From Planctomycetota bacterium (lineage in GTDB: Bacteria; Planctomycetota; UBA1135): 64,000 nucleotides of DNA. The notes below the pieces were generated by a model. The model had not been told where the DNA came from and made no database searches. It worked only from the letters and a program-made list of their open reading frames with translations. Location: positions 1 to 64,000 of the forward strand of contig QQUA01000009.1 in assembly GCA_008501825.1 (NCBI GenBank), read 5' to 3'. The position numbers and the translations under genes are program-made. This document shows positions 51,841-61,749 of this stretch, piece by piece; within the stretch, counting starts at the first letter, position 1, and every line of letters starts with the position of its first letter.

Positions 51841-52842
51841 TTGCCCCGATCCACCGCCCCGGCATCGCTTCCCTGCCCCATTTGCCGGCAACGGCCGCTG
51901 CAAAATGCGGTCCGGGTCTACCGCGCCGAAGCCCGCCCCAGCCCCCTTCCTCCGATCCTGGATCACGAGATCCTGCTGGCCTGCCGGCCGTGTCTGGCAG
52001 CCTCTCTGGCCCGCGGTTTCGCCTCTTTGACCTTCTCCAGAAAGGGCGGTTCCGGACTCCACCGGCCGGCCAAGCGGCTCCAATTCGCCGCACGTAACTT
52101 ATTTTGGTGGCTGGTGATCCGATGGGCGCCCCGGACTTTCTGGATGCGCGATCTGCTGCAAGAAGCCGGCTTCGAGGGCCGCCCCGGCCGGAACTCGGCG
52201 GCGAACCAACCTTGGGCTTTCGAACAGCGCCGGGAATTGGCCCAAGCCCTGGTCTGTCTGATGCGGGCGGTGGCTCAAGCCGACGGTCACACCGATCCCC
52301 GGGAGTGGGCGGCTACCCGGCGATTTCTGCGCTATTACTGGTCTTCCGAACCGGAGATCTTTGCCGCCGCCGACCCGGGAAAGGAGCCCCTTCCGCCGCC
52401 CGGGCCCCAGGAAGTCACCGAAGCCTGCCGCCAAATCCGGGAGAATCTGCCGGCGGAGGAACGCAAGCTGTTCCTGTTCATGCTGGTTGGCATCGCCGAA
52501 CAGGTCGGAGATTTGCTCCGCGGCGAGCAATCCCGGGTCCGGGAGCTGGCGGAGCGTTGCGGCATTCCCAAGGCCGACTGGGAGGCTTGGTTGCCTACTT
52601 GGACGGACGCCGCAGCAGAAGCCGACTCCCACCAAGATCCCTGGCAGGCAGACCCTTGGAAAATCCTCGGCCTGCCCCAGGGAAGTCCAGCCGGCGAGGT
52701 TCGGCGACGGTATCTGCAACTGGTCCGAAGTCACCACCCCGATCGCTTCGCCCACCTGGGAAAGGCCCACCAGGACGAGGCCAAGCGCCGTATGCAGAGC
52801 ATCAACGTCGCTTATTCCCGGCTGTGCAAGAGCCGATCCTGA
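51841..52842 (+). CDS. TerB-like and DnaJ domain protein with zinc ribbon
   Basis: The 333-residue protein has CPICRQ near the start and CRPC at about 48-51 (possible zinc ribbon), a TerB/DjlA-like helical domain at about 125-255 (LAQALVCLMRAVAQADGHTD) and a C-terminal J domain with DPWKILGLPQGSPAGEVRRRY and HHPDRF (HPD motif). It resembles DjlA-like co-chaperones acting with DnaK. The start used (TTG) is uncertain. Confidence 0.75.
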   Translation: MPRSTAPASLPCPICRQRPLQNAVRVYRAEARPSPLPPILDHEILLACRPCLAASLARGFASLTFSRKGGSGLHRPAKRLQFAARNLFWWLVIRWAPRTFWMRDLLQEAGFEGRPGRNSAANQPWAFEQRRELAQALVCLMRAVAQADGHTDPREWAATRRFLRYYWSSEPEIFAAADPGKEPLPPPGPQEVTEACRQIRENLPAEERKLFLFMLVGIAEQVGDLLRGEQSRVRELAERCGIPKADWEAWLPTWTDAAAEADSHQDPWQADPWKILGLPQGSPAGEVRRRYLQLVRSHHPDRFAHLGKAHQDEAKRRMQSINVAYSRLCKSRS

Positions 52843-52897
52843 AGCCACCCTGGGAAACCCTAGTACGCTGCACGACTAGACCAGGAACCCCTTCTCC

Positions 52898-54310
52898 ATG
52901 ACGGCTTTCCATTCCTTTCTTGTCGGGCTGGTCGTAGTCGGCTCCCTTGCCTTTTCTCCCCCGGCCGAAGCCCAGGTCCAAAGCCAAGCTCAACTTCGAA
53001 CTTGGCTCAAGACCCTTCACCATCCGCGAAAACCGGCCGAACAACGCTGGCTCGCGGCGCAAAAGCTGCGCATCGACCCTCAAGTCCAATTGCAAGCTTT
53101 TTACGAACTGGCTCACCCAAAGCGAGAGCCCAAGGAAGCCGAGGTTTTGTTGCGGGCGGATTTGTGTTTGCAGGCTTGCCTGTTGGAACCGGTTCCGGCC
53201 ATTCGTCACGCTCTGCTTTACTACGCCGACCGTTGCCATCACCGCCGGACCTTGGAGATCTTGATGGCCTGGGCCAAAGGCCAAGCCCTCTGGCCTCTTG
53301 GTGAATCCCAATCGCTGCCGGTACCGGAAGTCGACCCGGCCTTCATTCGACATCGGGCTTGCGAAGCTCTCGGCTTGTTGTTTCCTCGCTGCTTTGGAAG
53401 GGACCGGCGCCGCATCAATGAGGCCCTGCTGGAAGCCGCCGAGCAAGCCGAGTGGCATTTCCAAAGGATCAGCGCTTTGGATGCCTTGCAAAGGACCTTC
53501 GCCAGTTATCGCGAGTCCGACCGCAACGCCCGGTTGGAACAACTTTGGCAAGCGAGTCGGGAGTTCGGCGACGCCCATTTGCTGCAACATGCGGTTTGGT
53601 TTCTGCGCGACAGTCAGGGGCCGATTCTCGCCGGCGGCATCAACTTCATGCGCCGCTTGTGCCAAAACGATCCGATCGAAATCCGGCGACAAGTGGAAGC
53701 CGCTCTCTCGGAAGAGGAAGCTTTTTTTGAATTCTCCGGCAGCGACGTCCTGAAGGAAGCCTACGGCAAAGGGCCGCGGCCTCGAATGGAGCTGGAAATT
53801 CAGGAAAACGGGCAACCCGGATTTCGAAAAACGGTCCAAGCCGCCTTGCAAGCCATTGCCGATGCGGATCCGGCCTTGGCCTATATGCTGAACTCCGCTC
53901 CGGTACTGCACATTCAACCGGCTCCGGCGACGGAGAAACGCCTTAGTTGGGCCACTTTTCCCGATGGCGGTAACCAGGCGGTGATCTCCCTTGCCTTCGA
54001 TCCCCAGTTGAGGGAGCACCCGCATATCTACATTCCGGTGCTCATGCACGAAGTTCAACACGTCCACAGTCGTTTGATGGGATTGCGTAGCTTCCGCGGG
54101 CACCGAGTAGAAGAAGACCCATTTCGAACTGAATTTCTCTGCGATGCCCTGCTGAGAAAGTGGCAATTCGGCGGAATCGAAAGCTTTCACGGTTGGCGCG
54201 ATTCAAAAAAATCATCGGAAGCGGCTCGCTTCGACGCATTTCTTAAACGCATGGCGGCACGAGGTCATTGGAAAGACTTCGAGCCCCCCGCTTTGCAAAG
54301 CAACGATTAA
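52898..54310 (+). CDS. Secreted protein with HExxH metalloprotease motif
   Basis: The 470-residue protein has a signal peptide (FHSFLVGLVVVGSLAFSPPAEAQ), a helical middle similar to HEAT repeats, and near the C-terminus VLMHEVQHVHSR, an HExxH zinc-binding motif, followed by RVEEDPFRTEFLCDAL with possible third ligand glutamates. A peptidase role is likely but the family is not recognised. It stands alone, 55 bases after the J-domain gene. Confidence 0.6.
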   Translation: MTAFHSFLVGLVVVGSLAFSPPAEAQVQSQAQLRTWLKTLHHPRKPAEQRWLAAQKLRIDPQVQLQAFYELAHPKREPKEAEVLLRADLCLQACLLEPVPAIRHALLYYADRCHHRRTLEILMAWAKGQALWPLGESQSLPVPEVDPAFIRHRACEALGLLFPRCFGRDRRRINEALLEAAEQAEWHFQRISALDALQRTFASYRESDRNARLEQLWQASREFGDAHLLQHAVWFLRDSQGPILAGGINFMRRLCQNDPIEIRRQVEAALSEEEAFFEFSGSDVLKEAYGKGPRPRMELEIQENGQPGFRKTVQAALQAIADADPALAYMLNSAPVLHIQPAPATEKRLSWATFPDGGNQAVISLAFDPQLREHPHIYIPVLMHEVQHVHSRLMGLRSFRGHRVEEDPFRTEFLCDALLRKWQFGGIESFHGWRDSKKSSEAARFDAFLKRMAARGHWKDFEPPALQSND

Positions 54311-54316
54311 GACGGC

Positions 54317-55138
54317 TTAAAAGACCAAGTCCAAGACCGAATACACCGGCCCTTCCAAGCAAGTCTTGGTGTAGGGCCAGGCGCCGAAACAACCGTCCTC
54401 GGCGGTGGCCACCGGGCATCCGTTGCACACTCCGACGCCACATCCCATATAGGTTTCCAAACTAATTTCGGCGTCCAAGCCGCGACGGCGGGCGAAAGCG
54501 GAAAAGGCGTGGAGCAATCCTTCGGGGCCACAAGCGGCGAAGCGGGCTTCCGGATCAAAGCGGCCCGAATCCAGCCCTTGTTCCAAAGCCTGCAGGACGT
54601 TGCCGTGAAAACCTTGGCTGCCGTCTTCCGTGGCCAACAGCAGATCCATGCCTAAATCGCTGAAACTGGCATGGTCGTACAAACGATCGGCGCTGCGAGC
54701 TCCGAACAACAACGCGGTGGACCCGGCTCCCTGCTCCCTGCGCTGGCGGCCATACAACAAAAAAGGCGCGCTGCCGACGCCTCCGGCCAGCAAAACCACC
54801 GGACGGTCCGGGGCGACCAGTCGAAAGCCGTTCCCCAACGGTGCGGTACAAACCACCGGAGAGCCCGGCGACAATCTGGACAAAGCCCGGGTTCCAGGGC
54901 CAATCACCTGAATCAAAAAGCGCAGGCGGTCGGCTTGGGGTTGGTCGTAAACGCTGAACGGCCGCGGAATCAAAGGGCCGCTGCCGTCTCCCGGCGACAA
55001 CATGGCGAACCGCCCAGGAGCCAGACTCGGCAGGAGCTCCGGCAAAGCCAAGTCCAGGAGCCAGGCATCGGGTCCACAAGCCTGGAGCCCGAGCAACTCC
55101 GTATCCATACAGCGGGCGTCGGCGGGAAGCACAGCCAT
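54317..55138 (-). CDS. pyrK: Dihydroorotate dehydrogenase electron transfer subunit-like protein
   Basis: The 273-residue protein has the ferredoxin-reductase fold: FAD motif PRPFSVYD at about residue 62, LLAGGVGSAPFLLYGRQ as nucleotide site, and the [2Fe-2S] cysteine set in YMGCGVGVCNGCPVA, then GCFG and KTCLEGPVY. PyrK passes electrons from the PyrD flavin to NAD. pyrD is not in the window. It is divergent from the Nudix gene. Confidence 0.88.
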   Translation of the reverse strand: MAVLPADARCMDTELLGLQACGPDAWLLDLALPELLPSLAPGRFAMLSPGDGSGPLIPRPFSVYDQPQADRLRFLIQVIGPGTRALSRLSPGSPVVCTAPLGNGFRLVAPDRPVVLLAGGVGSAPFLLYGRQRREQGAGSTALLFGARSADRLYDHASFSDLGMDLLLATEDGSQGFHGNVLQALEQGLDSGRFDPEARFAACGPEGLLHAFSAFARRRGLDAEISLETYMGCGVGVCNGCPVATAEDGCFGAWPYTKTCLEGPVYSVLDLVF

Positions 55139-55179
55139 GCGGCCAAGATTCTAATGCCGTGCCGGCGTACCATGCGGCC

Positions 55180-55704
55180 ATGAAAAGCGCCGAAAGCCGT
55201 GGCACCGCTCCGCCGCTGGGAAGTTGCGAGAACCCGGTCCTGGCCGCAGGAGTTCTCCTTTGGCGAAGCGGCCCCGAGGGTCCCGAATTCCTCCTATTGA
55301 AAAACGCCAAGCACGGGACTTGGGGATTTCCCAAAGGCCACGCCGAGATCGGCGAGGAGATCCGGACCTGCGCCCTTCGGGAAACCGAGGAGGAAACCGG
55401 CGTCGCCTTGAAGCCGGAGCACCTGGATCCGGATTTCGCCGACACGGTGATCTATCGACCGCCGGGCAAACCCCGGCCGTGGCAACGGAAACTGGGCCTC
55501 GAAACCGGCTTTTGGAAACGGGTGGTGTATTTCTTGGCCGAAATTCCCGACGCCGGTTCCGGATTTCGCAGATCCAAGGAACACCAAAGCCACCAATGGT
55601 GCTCCGAAGCTCAAGCGCTGGAGGTGCTGGAGCACGAAGATTCCCGCCGGACCTTGATCCGAGCGGCATGGCGGATCCACCGTCACTACAATGCCGCGCC
55701 ATGA
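55180..55704 (+). CDS. Nudix hydrolase
   Basis: The 174-residue protein has a full Nudix box, GHAEIGEEIRTCALRETEEETGV, at about residues 57-79, preceded by HGTWGFPK. It probably hydrolyses a nucleoside diphosphate-linked compound such as Ap4A. The ATG at 55,180 is used; a GTG at 55,159 is also possible. Its stop overlaps the HD gene. Confidence 0.85.
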   Translation: MKSAESRGTAPPLGSCENPVLAAGVLLWRSGPEGPEFLLLKNAKHGTWGFPKGHAEIGEEIRTCALRETEEETGVALKPEHLDPDFADTVIYRPPGKPRPWQRKLGLETGFWKRVVYFLAEIPDAGSGFRRSKEHQSHQWCSEAQALEVLEHEDSRRTLIRAAWRIHRHYNAAP

Positions 55705-56333
55705 AACCGGACCAGGCCCGTCGATTCTTGGCTCGGCGGGGAAATCCTGGCGAGGCGTGGGTGGCCCATTCTTTTCAGGTCGCCAAAGTCGCCGATCGCT
55801 TGGGCCGCGCCCTTTTGCAACAGCAGCCCGACTTGGACCTGGATTTGGATCGGGTGTACGTCCAGGCCTTGCTTCACGACGTCGGCCGCAGCGTCGCCCA
55901 TAGTCCCCTGCACGGATGGACCGGCTTCGTCCTGCTGCGGGCTCGGGGTGAAAGCGATGCCGGGCGCGGCTGCCTCGCCCATTGGTTGAAAGGCCGAAAT
56001 CGGCGGGAAATGGTGGCCACTTCCGACCTGAGCCAAGGATTCGTCGACCGAGTTTTTCAAAGTTGGCAACCCGATCGCTGGACTTTGACCGACAGCTTGG
56101 TTTCGGTGGCGGATTCTTCGGTCGCCAACACCACCATCGTGCCGTTGGCCCAGCGCCACGCCGACTTGTACCGGCGCTACGGCGACTCCCGTTGGCTCCG
56201 CCGGGCGGAGGAATTGGCGCTGGAACATAGCCAGGAAATCGGCCAGCATTTGGGCCGCCCGGTGGATTCCCTTTTAGCACCCCTGTACGGCCAAAATCTT
56301 TCCCTTTGGCCGGATTCCCAGTCTTCCGCATGA
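55701..56333 (+). CDS. HD-domain hydrolase-like protein
   Basis: The 210-residue protein has the HD pattern with first histidine in EAWVAHSFQVAKVADRLG, the HD pair in YVQALLHDVGRSVAH and a later aspartate in SLVSVADSSV. Such enzymes cut phosphoester bonds of nucleotides. Its start overlaps the Nudix stop, and its stop overlaps argS, so the three are co-transcribed. Confidence 0.8.
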   Translation: MKPDQARRFLARRGNPGEAWVAHSFQVAKVADRLGRALLQQQPDLDLDLDRVYVQALLHDVGRSVAHSPLHGWTGFVLLRARGESDAGRGCLAHWLKGRNRREMVATSDLSQGFVDRVFQSWQPDRWTLTDSLVSVADSSVANTTIVPLAQRHADLYRRYGDSRWLRRAEELALEHSQEIGQHLGRPVDSLLAPLYGQNLSLWPDSQSSA

Positions 56334-58051
56334 GCAGCTCGACTTCGAACCCGCCCCGTCCGGCCCAAGGCTTGGACCGCTTCGCCGCTCAAATCCGAGC
56401 CGGTTTGGCCGACGCCCTTTCCCTGCCGCCCGAAGCCATCAGCCTGGACCGGCCGCGGGATCCGAAGCATGGCGAATACGCCTTTCCCTGCTTCCGCTTG
56501 GCCAAGGAACGCAAAATGGCTCCGCCGGCTCTCGCCACTTGGTTGGAAGAGCAGTTGAATTTGGACGGCATCGGAGTGCAGCGGGTCGGCCCCTTTCTGA
56601 ATTTCCGGATCGAGCCCATGCCTCTCGCCAAAGCGGTGTTGCCGGACGCCGCCAGCGAAGGCTTCGGCAGCGGCCAGGAGGAAGGCACCATCCTGGTGGA
56701 ATACAGTTCGCCGAACATCGCCAAGCCGATGCACATCGGTCATTTGCGAACCACCGTATTGGGAGCCGCTTTAAGCCGCCTGTTCAACCACCTCGGGCAC
56801 CGGGTGGTGCGAATCAACCACGTCGGTGATTGGGGTAGCCAGTTTGGCAAATTGGTGGCGGCGTGGAATCGCTGGGGCGATCCGGACCAACTCGAAGCCG
56901 AACCGATCGAGCACCTGCTCGAACTCTACGTCCGCTATCACCAGGAGGAAAAGGAAGATCCCAGCCTGCCGCAACAAGCCAGGGAAGTGTTCCTGGAGCT
57001 GGAATCGGGCCAGGACAACCCGACTCGGCAAACTTGGCGGCAATTCACCGAAGTCTCCCTGGCCGCCTTTGAAAAGGTATACCAGCGACTGAATACCGAG
57101 TTCGATTTCGTTCGCGGAGAATCCTGGTACGAGGATCGACTCGACCAGACCCTGGACTTTCTACAGCAACAGGACGTCCTGGAGCTTTCCGAAGGCGCCA
57201 CCATCGTCGACTTGAGCGAACAAGGCATCAAAACCCCTTGTCTGGTAAAGACCGCTCACGGAACCACGCTTTATGCGACCCGCGACATCGCCGCCGCTCT
57301 ATCCCGCTGGCAGGAATTCACCTTCGATCGCTGCCTGTACGTGGTCGGCAACGAACAGAAACTTCACTTTCAACAATTAATCGGAGTGCTTCGTAAAGCA
57401 GGGTGTGATTTCGCCGACCGCATCGAACACATTTCTTTCGGCTTAGTTCGATTTGCCGAAGGCAAACTTAGCACTCGCGAAGGTCGGGTGTTGCGTCTTT
57501 CCGAGGTCTTGGATCGAGCGGTGGAACTAGCTCTGGAGGTTGTACAGGAAAAAAATCCGGAGCATCCTGAACCGCACAAGGTCGCCGAACAGGTGGGAAT
57601 CGGCGCCGTCCTCTTCCATGATTTGAAACACTTGCGTAACAAGGACGTGGTGTTCAATTGGAAAGAAGTTTTAAGTTTCGAAGGAGAAACCGGGCCCTAT
57701 TTGCAGTATAGCCGGGTACGGACCGCAGCCATTTTGAGAAAGGCTGGGCGACCGGTGCCGGAGGTACAAACCATTGACTATCAACACGTAGCCGAAGCCC
57801 GTGATTTGATGGTGGCTCTTGGACGTTTCCCCATCGCCCTGCGCGAAGCGGCTGAGAAACGCGAGCCAATGATTCTTGCTCAACAATTGCTCGCCGTAGC
57901 GGCGGCAGGCAATGCCTTTTACCGAGATTTTCGAGTCTTGGGTTCCGGTCAAGGTGTGGAAGACGCCCGTTTAGTAGTTGTCGACGCCATTCGCCGAACG
58001 CTGGACATCGGTTTGAATATTTTGGGAGTACCGATTCCAGAAACGATGTAA
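56330..58051 (+). CDS. argS: Arginyl-tRNA synthetase
   Basis: The 573-residue protein has the class I HIGH motif in SPNIAKPMHIGHLRTTVLG at about residue 132, the ArgS-type N-terminal additional domain, GNEQKLHFQQLIGVLRKAG, LVRFAEGKLSTREGRVLRL (in place of KMSKR, as often in ArgS) and an anticodon-binding C-terminal domain. It charges tRNA-Arg. Length is normal. Confidence 0.95.
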   Translation: MSSSTSNPPRPAQGLDRFAAQIRAGLADALSLPPEAISLDRPRDPKHGEYAFPCFRLAKERKMAPPALATWLEEQLNLDGIGVQRVGPFLNFRIEPMPLAKAVLPDAASEGFGSGQEEGTILVEYSSPNIAKPMHIGHLRTTVLGAALSRLFNHLGHRVVRINHVGDWGSQFGKLVAAWNRWGDPDQLEAEPIEHLLELYVRYHQEEKEDPSLPQQAREVFLELESGQDNPTRQTWRQFTEVSLAAFEKVYQRLNTEFDFVRGESWYEDRLDQTLDFLQQQDVLELSEGATIVDLSEQGIKTPCLVKTAHGTTLYATRDIAAALSRWQEFTFDRCLYVVGNEQKLHFQQLIGVLRKAGCDFADRIEHISFGLVRFAEGKLSTREGRVLRLSEVLDRAVELALEVVQEKNPEHPEPHKVAEQVGIGAVLFHDLKHLRNKDVVFNWKEVLSFEGETGPYLQYSRVRTAAILRKAGRPVPEVQTIDYQHVAEARDLMVALGRFPIALREAAEKREPMILAQQLLAVAAAGNAFYRDFRVLGSGQGVEDARLVVVDAIRRTLDIGLNILGVPIPETM

Positions 58052-58124
58052 CGAAAAATTCAGGTCACAGCTAAGTTCATCGCCTGTTTCCTGCATCATT
58101 TCTTTAAACGTAAAAAGTCACTCG

Positions 58125-58168
58125 CCTGGACCAAAAATCCATTTTTTGGTTCAGGTTCCCTTTTTTTT
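58125..58168 (+). terminator. Terminator after argS
   Basis: CCTGGACCAAAAA pairs with TTTTTTGGTTCAGG (one mismatch) and is followed by eight T at 58,161-58,168. The rest of the 226-bp gap shows TTGACA at 58,221 as possible -35 for the next gene, with no clear -10. Confidence 0.7.
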
Positions 58169-58277
58169 GAAATAGACCTTTTTCCGCAAGAGATTTTTTC
58201 AGTGTTTTTCAGCCTGATTCTTGACATGTAGATATTGAGGATTCATTCGATCGATCCTCGAAAACAAGGGGTAAGCC

Positions 58278-58967
58278 ATGAAATACATCATCACCGCGCT
58301 TTTGTTGGCGGGTTTAATGACCGCCTACGGAGCTTACTGGCCCAGCCAAGCGGCGGAGCCGAGCCGAAGCGGACCGCTGCCGCTGGAATTGATCGCAGAA
58401 GGCAGCATGCAAACGCTGGTTTTGCCGTCCAACTGGGCGGAAAACGAAACCTTCACCAAAGTTGGAGAAGCCACCCGAGACGTGCAGGGTCGTCTTGTCA
58501 TTCCGGTGGAAAAAATCCGCGAGGATCGCTTGGTCCTTCAACCCGGCGTTCTGCAGGATTATCTGTTGGAAAATCTTGCTTCGGTGGATCACAGCTTGAT
58601 TCTGGATCCGCCGGATGAAACTCATCTCGTTTTGATGATCGATCAAAACGATCGCGTGGAAATCCGCGCCGGATACTTTCCTGAAGGGCAAGGTCCCAGA
58701 ACGGCCGTTTGCCAACTGAAGGAACATCAATTCATCGATGGTTTCGCCATGCCGCATTTTCCGCCGAAATCGCTGCGAGGTTTCTTGGTCCAAGCCGATC
58801 CGAAAACCGGAAACGCCCAAGGAAACCAGCCTTTCGGTTCCGGCCAGGTGGAAATTTCCGACACGGGACTTCTGGAGTTCCGTAAGCGCTTCGACACCGA
58901 AATGAAAAGCGCCGTCCTCCGGGTAGCCGCGGACCCTTACGGCCGCCTGTGGGTTTGGTGGCTCTAA
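58278..58967 (+). CDS. Exported protein of unknown function
   Basis: The 229-residue protein begins with a hydrophobic signal (KYIITALLLAGLMTAYGAYW) and has a mainly beta-like body. No domain is recognised. It has 48 bases to the next gene on the same strand and may form an operon with it. Confidence 0.6.
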   Translation: MKYIITALLLAGLMTAYGAYWPSQAAEPSRSGPLPLELIAEGSMQTLVLPSNWAENETFTKVGEATRDVQGRLVIPVEKIREDRLVLQPGVLQDYLLENLASVDHSLILDPPDETHLVLMIDQNDRVEIRAGYFPEGQGPRTAVCQLKEHQFIDGFAMPHFPPKSLRGFLVQADPKTGNAQGNQPFGSGQVEISDTGLLEFRKRFDTEMKSAVLRVAADPYGRLWVWWL

Positions 58968-59016
58968 AGCACCTTCTTCCAAACCAAACCGATAACTCAA
59001 CGAAAGGAACCGATCC

Positions 59017-59394
59017 ATGTTGACTCTTCGCTGGATTAGCTTGTTGTTGCTCGCCCTGATGGGAGTCTCCGCGAGCGACTCGATTTCCCTGACTTCCCGA
59101 CCGTCGGCCTTGGCCGAGGGATGCCGGTTGGAGGTGGACACCAACGGCTCCACCATCGCCGTCGGCTGTCAGCCGGTCAGTTGCAGTACTTGCACCCTGA
59201 AAAGCGTGAAGAACATCCTGGACGACTCGACCACCCATTCCTGCCTTCCTTGCGAAGGCGTCTCGGAAGCTTGCCTGGCTTCCGTTTGGGTCAACGCTGC
59301 GGAAACGCAATTCACCTTGGATTGCGAAGACGGCACTTGTACCGACTGCCAAGAAACCGAATCCGAGGGAATCTACTACTGCCAGGATTGCTAG
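59017..59394 (+). CDS. Cysteine-rich exported protein
   Basis: The 125-residue protein has a signal-like start (LTLRWISLLLLALMGVSAS) and about twelve cysteines after it (SCSTCTLKSV, SCLPCEGVSEACLAS, DCEDGTCTDCQE, YYCQDC), suggesting disulphide or metal binding. No family is recognised. Confidence 0.6.
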   Translation: MLTLRWISLLLLALMGVSASDSISLTSRPSALAEGCRLEVDTNGSTIAVGCQPVSCSTCTLKSVKNILDDSTTHSCLPCEGVSEACLASVWVNAAETQFTLDCEDGTCTDCQETESEGIYYCQDC

Positions 59395-59440
59395 CCCGGA
59401 AAGCATTCAGCGGCAGCTTGGGGGAGCCTATCCTGGGACC

Positions 59441-59974
59441 ATGGAAGGCTCCCCCACCCAGGCGTTGGAAAAGTTCCTCCGGGACGTGCCCGACTTCCCG
59501 AAGCCGGGCATTCTTTTCAAAGACATCACCCCGATGCTGAGCAATCCGCAGGCGTTCTCAATGGCCGTAGACGCCATGACCGATGCGGTGCGGGCCTACA
59601 ATCCGACTCACGTCGCCTGTATGGAATCCCGCGGATTTCTGTTCGGAACTCCCATGGCCGAACGGTTGGAAGCCGGCATCATTCCGCTCCGCAAACCGGG
59701 CAAGCTGCCTTGGAAAACCTACTCCGAATCCTATGACTTGGAGTACGGCACCAACACCCTGGAAATCCACCGCGATGCCGGCGAGCCCGGGGACCGGGTG
59801 GTCATCGTCGACGACCTTCTGGCCACCGGCGGAACTGCTCAAGCCAGCATCGCCCTGGTCCGCCGCCTGGGCGCCGAAGTGGTCGCCTGTTGCTTTGTGG
59901 TCGAGTTGGATTTCCTGGAAGGACGGGAAAAACTCCACGGGACCGAGGTCATCAGCCTGATTCACGTTGCCTAG
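59441..59974 (+). CDS. apt: Adenine phosphoribosyltransferase
   Basis: The 177-residue protein has the APT start LRDVPDFPKPGILFKDITPML, ESRGFLFGTPMAERL and the PRPP-binding loop RVVIVDDLLATGGTAQASI. It makes AMP from adenine and PRPP. Size is normal. Confidence 0.93.
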   Translation: MEGSPTQALEKFLRDVPDFPKPGILFKDITPMLSNPQAFSMAVDAMTDAVRAYNPTHVACMESRGFLFGTPMAERLEAGIIPLRKPGKLPWKTYSESYDLEYGTNTLEIHRDAGEPGDRVVIVDDLLATGGTAQASIALVRRLGAEVVACCFVVELDFLEGREKLHGTEVISLIHVA

Positions 59975-60092
59975 TCCGAAAGGCTGGCGAAAGGGGCTCT
60001 CCCCTCCCTTTTGCTCCAAAAAATGGCGCAAAAGGCCACGAAGTTCCGGAGAAAAGCTACCCTTTCGCCGGTTGCTACAATAGTTTTTTGGT

Positions 60093-60896
60093 ATGCCCAA
60101 GCGCCGCCCTGCCGCCAGCTCCACCACCGCCCCCGGGGAGTTGACTACCGAAGAGCTTTGGGAACGATTCAAGGACCACGGCGAAAAGGACCTGAAAAAG
60201 GTCCTCATTGAACGCCACCAACCCTTGGTCCGCTACGTGGCCGAGCGCATTTGCGCCACACTGCCGAAATCCGTCGACGTGGACGACTTGATCCAGGAAG
60301 GCAACTTCGGCTTGATGGATGCGATCAACAAATTCGACCATCAAAGGGGAATCAAGTTCAAAACCTATTGTTCGGCCCGGATCCGTGGCGCCATTTTGGA
60401 CGCCTTGCGCAGCCAGGATTGGGTGCCCCGCCTGGTGCGGCAACGGGCTTCCCGGCTGGAAGCCATCCAACGCCAGTGGATGAGTCAATGCGGCCGCGAA
60501 CCGACCCAAGCGGAGTTGGCCGAAGCCCTGCAGGTGGAAGAAGGGCAAGTTCCCAAAGAAGTCGGAAAGGCCAGGCCGCACAACATCCTGAACGTCAGTG
60601 ACCGGCGCACGCCTCCTGGCGAGGACAATGAAAGCCAACTGGAAAGCTTGGCCGAGTCCGCCGAAGTCAATCCGGCCGACCTTGCTCATCGCAAGGATCT
60701 CATGGAAGTCCTGACTCGGACCCTGACTCCAAAAGAAACTCGGATTTTGCGCCTGTATTACTTGCAAGGCCTGACCCTGAGAGAAATCGGCGAGAAGATG
60801 GAACTGACCGAATCTCGGGTTTGCCAAATTCATTCCAACGTGATCAAGCGCCTGCGGAAGCGCTTGCAAAGCACCGACGAACATTTCCAGGCTTAA
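60093..60896 (+). CDS. RNA polymerase sigma factor, FliA/WhiG type
   Basis: The 267-residue protein has region 2 (DVDDLIQEGNFGLMDAINKF, RIRGAILDALRSQDWVPR), a region 3 helix, and region 4 (LTPKETRILRLYYLQGLTLREIGEKMELTESRVCQIHSN). The SQDWVPR stretch is typical of FliA/WhiG sigma factors, which control motility or development. The target genes are not visible. A sequence resembling a -10 (TGCTACAAT) precedes the start closely. Confidence 0.88.
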   Translation: MPKRRPAASSTTAPGELTTEELWERFKDHGEKDLKKVLIERHQPLVRYVAERICATLPKSVDVDDLIQEGNFGLMDAINKFDHQRGIKFKTYCSARIRGAILDALRSQDWVPRLVRQRASRLEAIQRQWMSQCGREPTQAELAEALQVEEGQVPKEVGKARPHNILNVSDRRTPPGEDNESQLESLAESAEVNPADLAHRKDLMEVLTRTLTPKETRILRLYYLQGLTLREIGEKMELTESRVCQIHSNVIKRLRKRLQSTDEHFQA

Positions 60897-60902
60897 GCCC
60901 AA

Positions 60903-61745
60903 ATGATCGCCGACCCCCTCGATTTCGGGGAATTGGATCGGTTGTTGCCGGCAAAAAGAAGACTGGCCAGGGAATGGCAATGGCTGCGCTGTTGCGAAAG
61001 CACCCAGGACCGCCTGAAAGCTAGGGCCTTCGCCGAACCGGGCTCTCAACTGGACGGCTTTCTGCTGGGTACCGAAGAACAAATCGGCGGCCGCGGACGC
61101 AAAGCTCGAGATTGGTGGAGCGGGCCCGCCGGTGCCAATTTGAGTTTGAGCCTGGCCCTGAGTCCGCCGCCGGATCCCCCGGAGGTCTTGAGTTTGCTGG
61201 CCGCCGTGGCCCTGGCCGACGTCTTGGAGGCGTGGACTTCCTCCACGGTGGCGTTGAAATGGCCCAACGATTTGCTGATCGCCGGAGCCAAGGTCGCCGG
61301 CTTGTTGGTGGAAGTCCCGGCCAGCGGCTCCTATCAACCGGCCACCGCGGTCTTGGGCTTGGGCTTAAACGTTCGCGCTAGCCCACCGCCCCAAACAAGC
61401 CCATACGCCTGTTCGGACCTCCGGAGCCACAGCCTGCGCCAGCCCAAGCGAACCCGCATCCTGGCTTCCTGGCTGTGGAGGTTGGAATTTCGCCTACTTC
61501 AATACCAGAGAGGCGACGCCAAGGCGTTGGAAAGCCGCTTTTTACAGTTATTGCGCCGCTGGGCCCCGACAGGCGTCCGGGCTCCCACGTTGAAGCCACC
61601 CGATCCCGGCGGGCCGCTGGTAGAATTCTCCGTTTCCCAAGGCCTGAGCTGGGGTCAAAAAGACCAGCTTCAAACCCGGCCGATGGGTTGGATTCCGGAA
61701 TTGGAAGTCCTGCCCCCGCCCGCCAACAACCGCCCGCCAGCCTGA
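60903..61745 (+). CDS. birA: Biotin--protein ligase
   Basis: The 280-residue protein has EEQIGGRGRKARDWWSGPAGANLSLSL at about 58-84, ALKWPNDLLIAGAKVAGLLVE and the C-terminal SH3-like part, the usual ligase blocks, and no N-terminal DNA-binding domain, so it is a monofunctional ligase. It joins biotin to carboxylases. It starts seven bases after the sigma stop. Confidence 0.88.
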   Translation: MIADPLDFGELDRLLPAKRRLAREWQWLRCCESTQDRLKARAFAEPGSQLDGFLLGTEEQIGGRGRKARDWWSGPAGANLSLSLALSPPPDPPEVLSLLAAVALADVLEAWTSSTVALKWPNDLLIAGAKVAGLLVEVPASGSYQPATAVLGLGLNVRASPPPQTSPYACSDLRSHSLRQPKRTRILASWLWRLEFRLLQYQRGDAKALESRFLQLLRRWAPTGVRAPTLKPPDPGGPLVEFSVSQGLSWGQKDQLQTRPMGWIPELEVLPPPANNRPPA

Positions 61746-61749
61746 TCTC

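Noticed and set aside
50670-56333. Long antisense frames in the chromosomal part
   Set aside because: They mirror well-identified genes on the other strand and reflect high GC at third positions.
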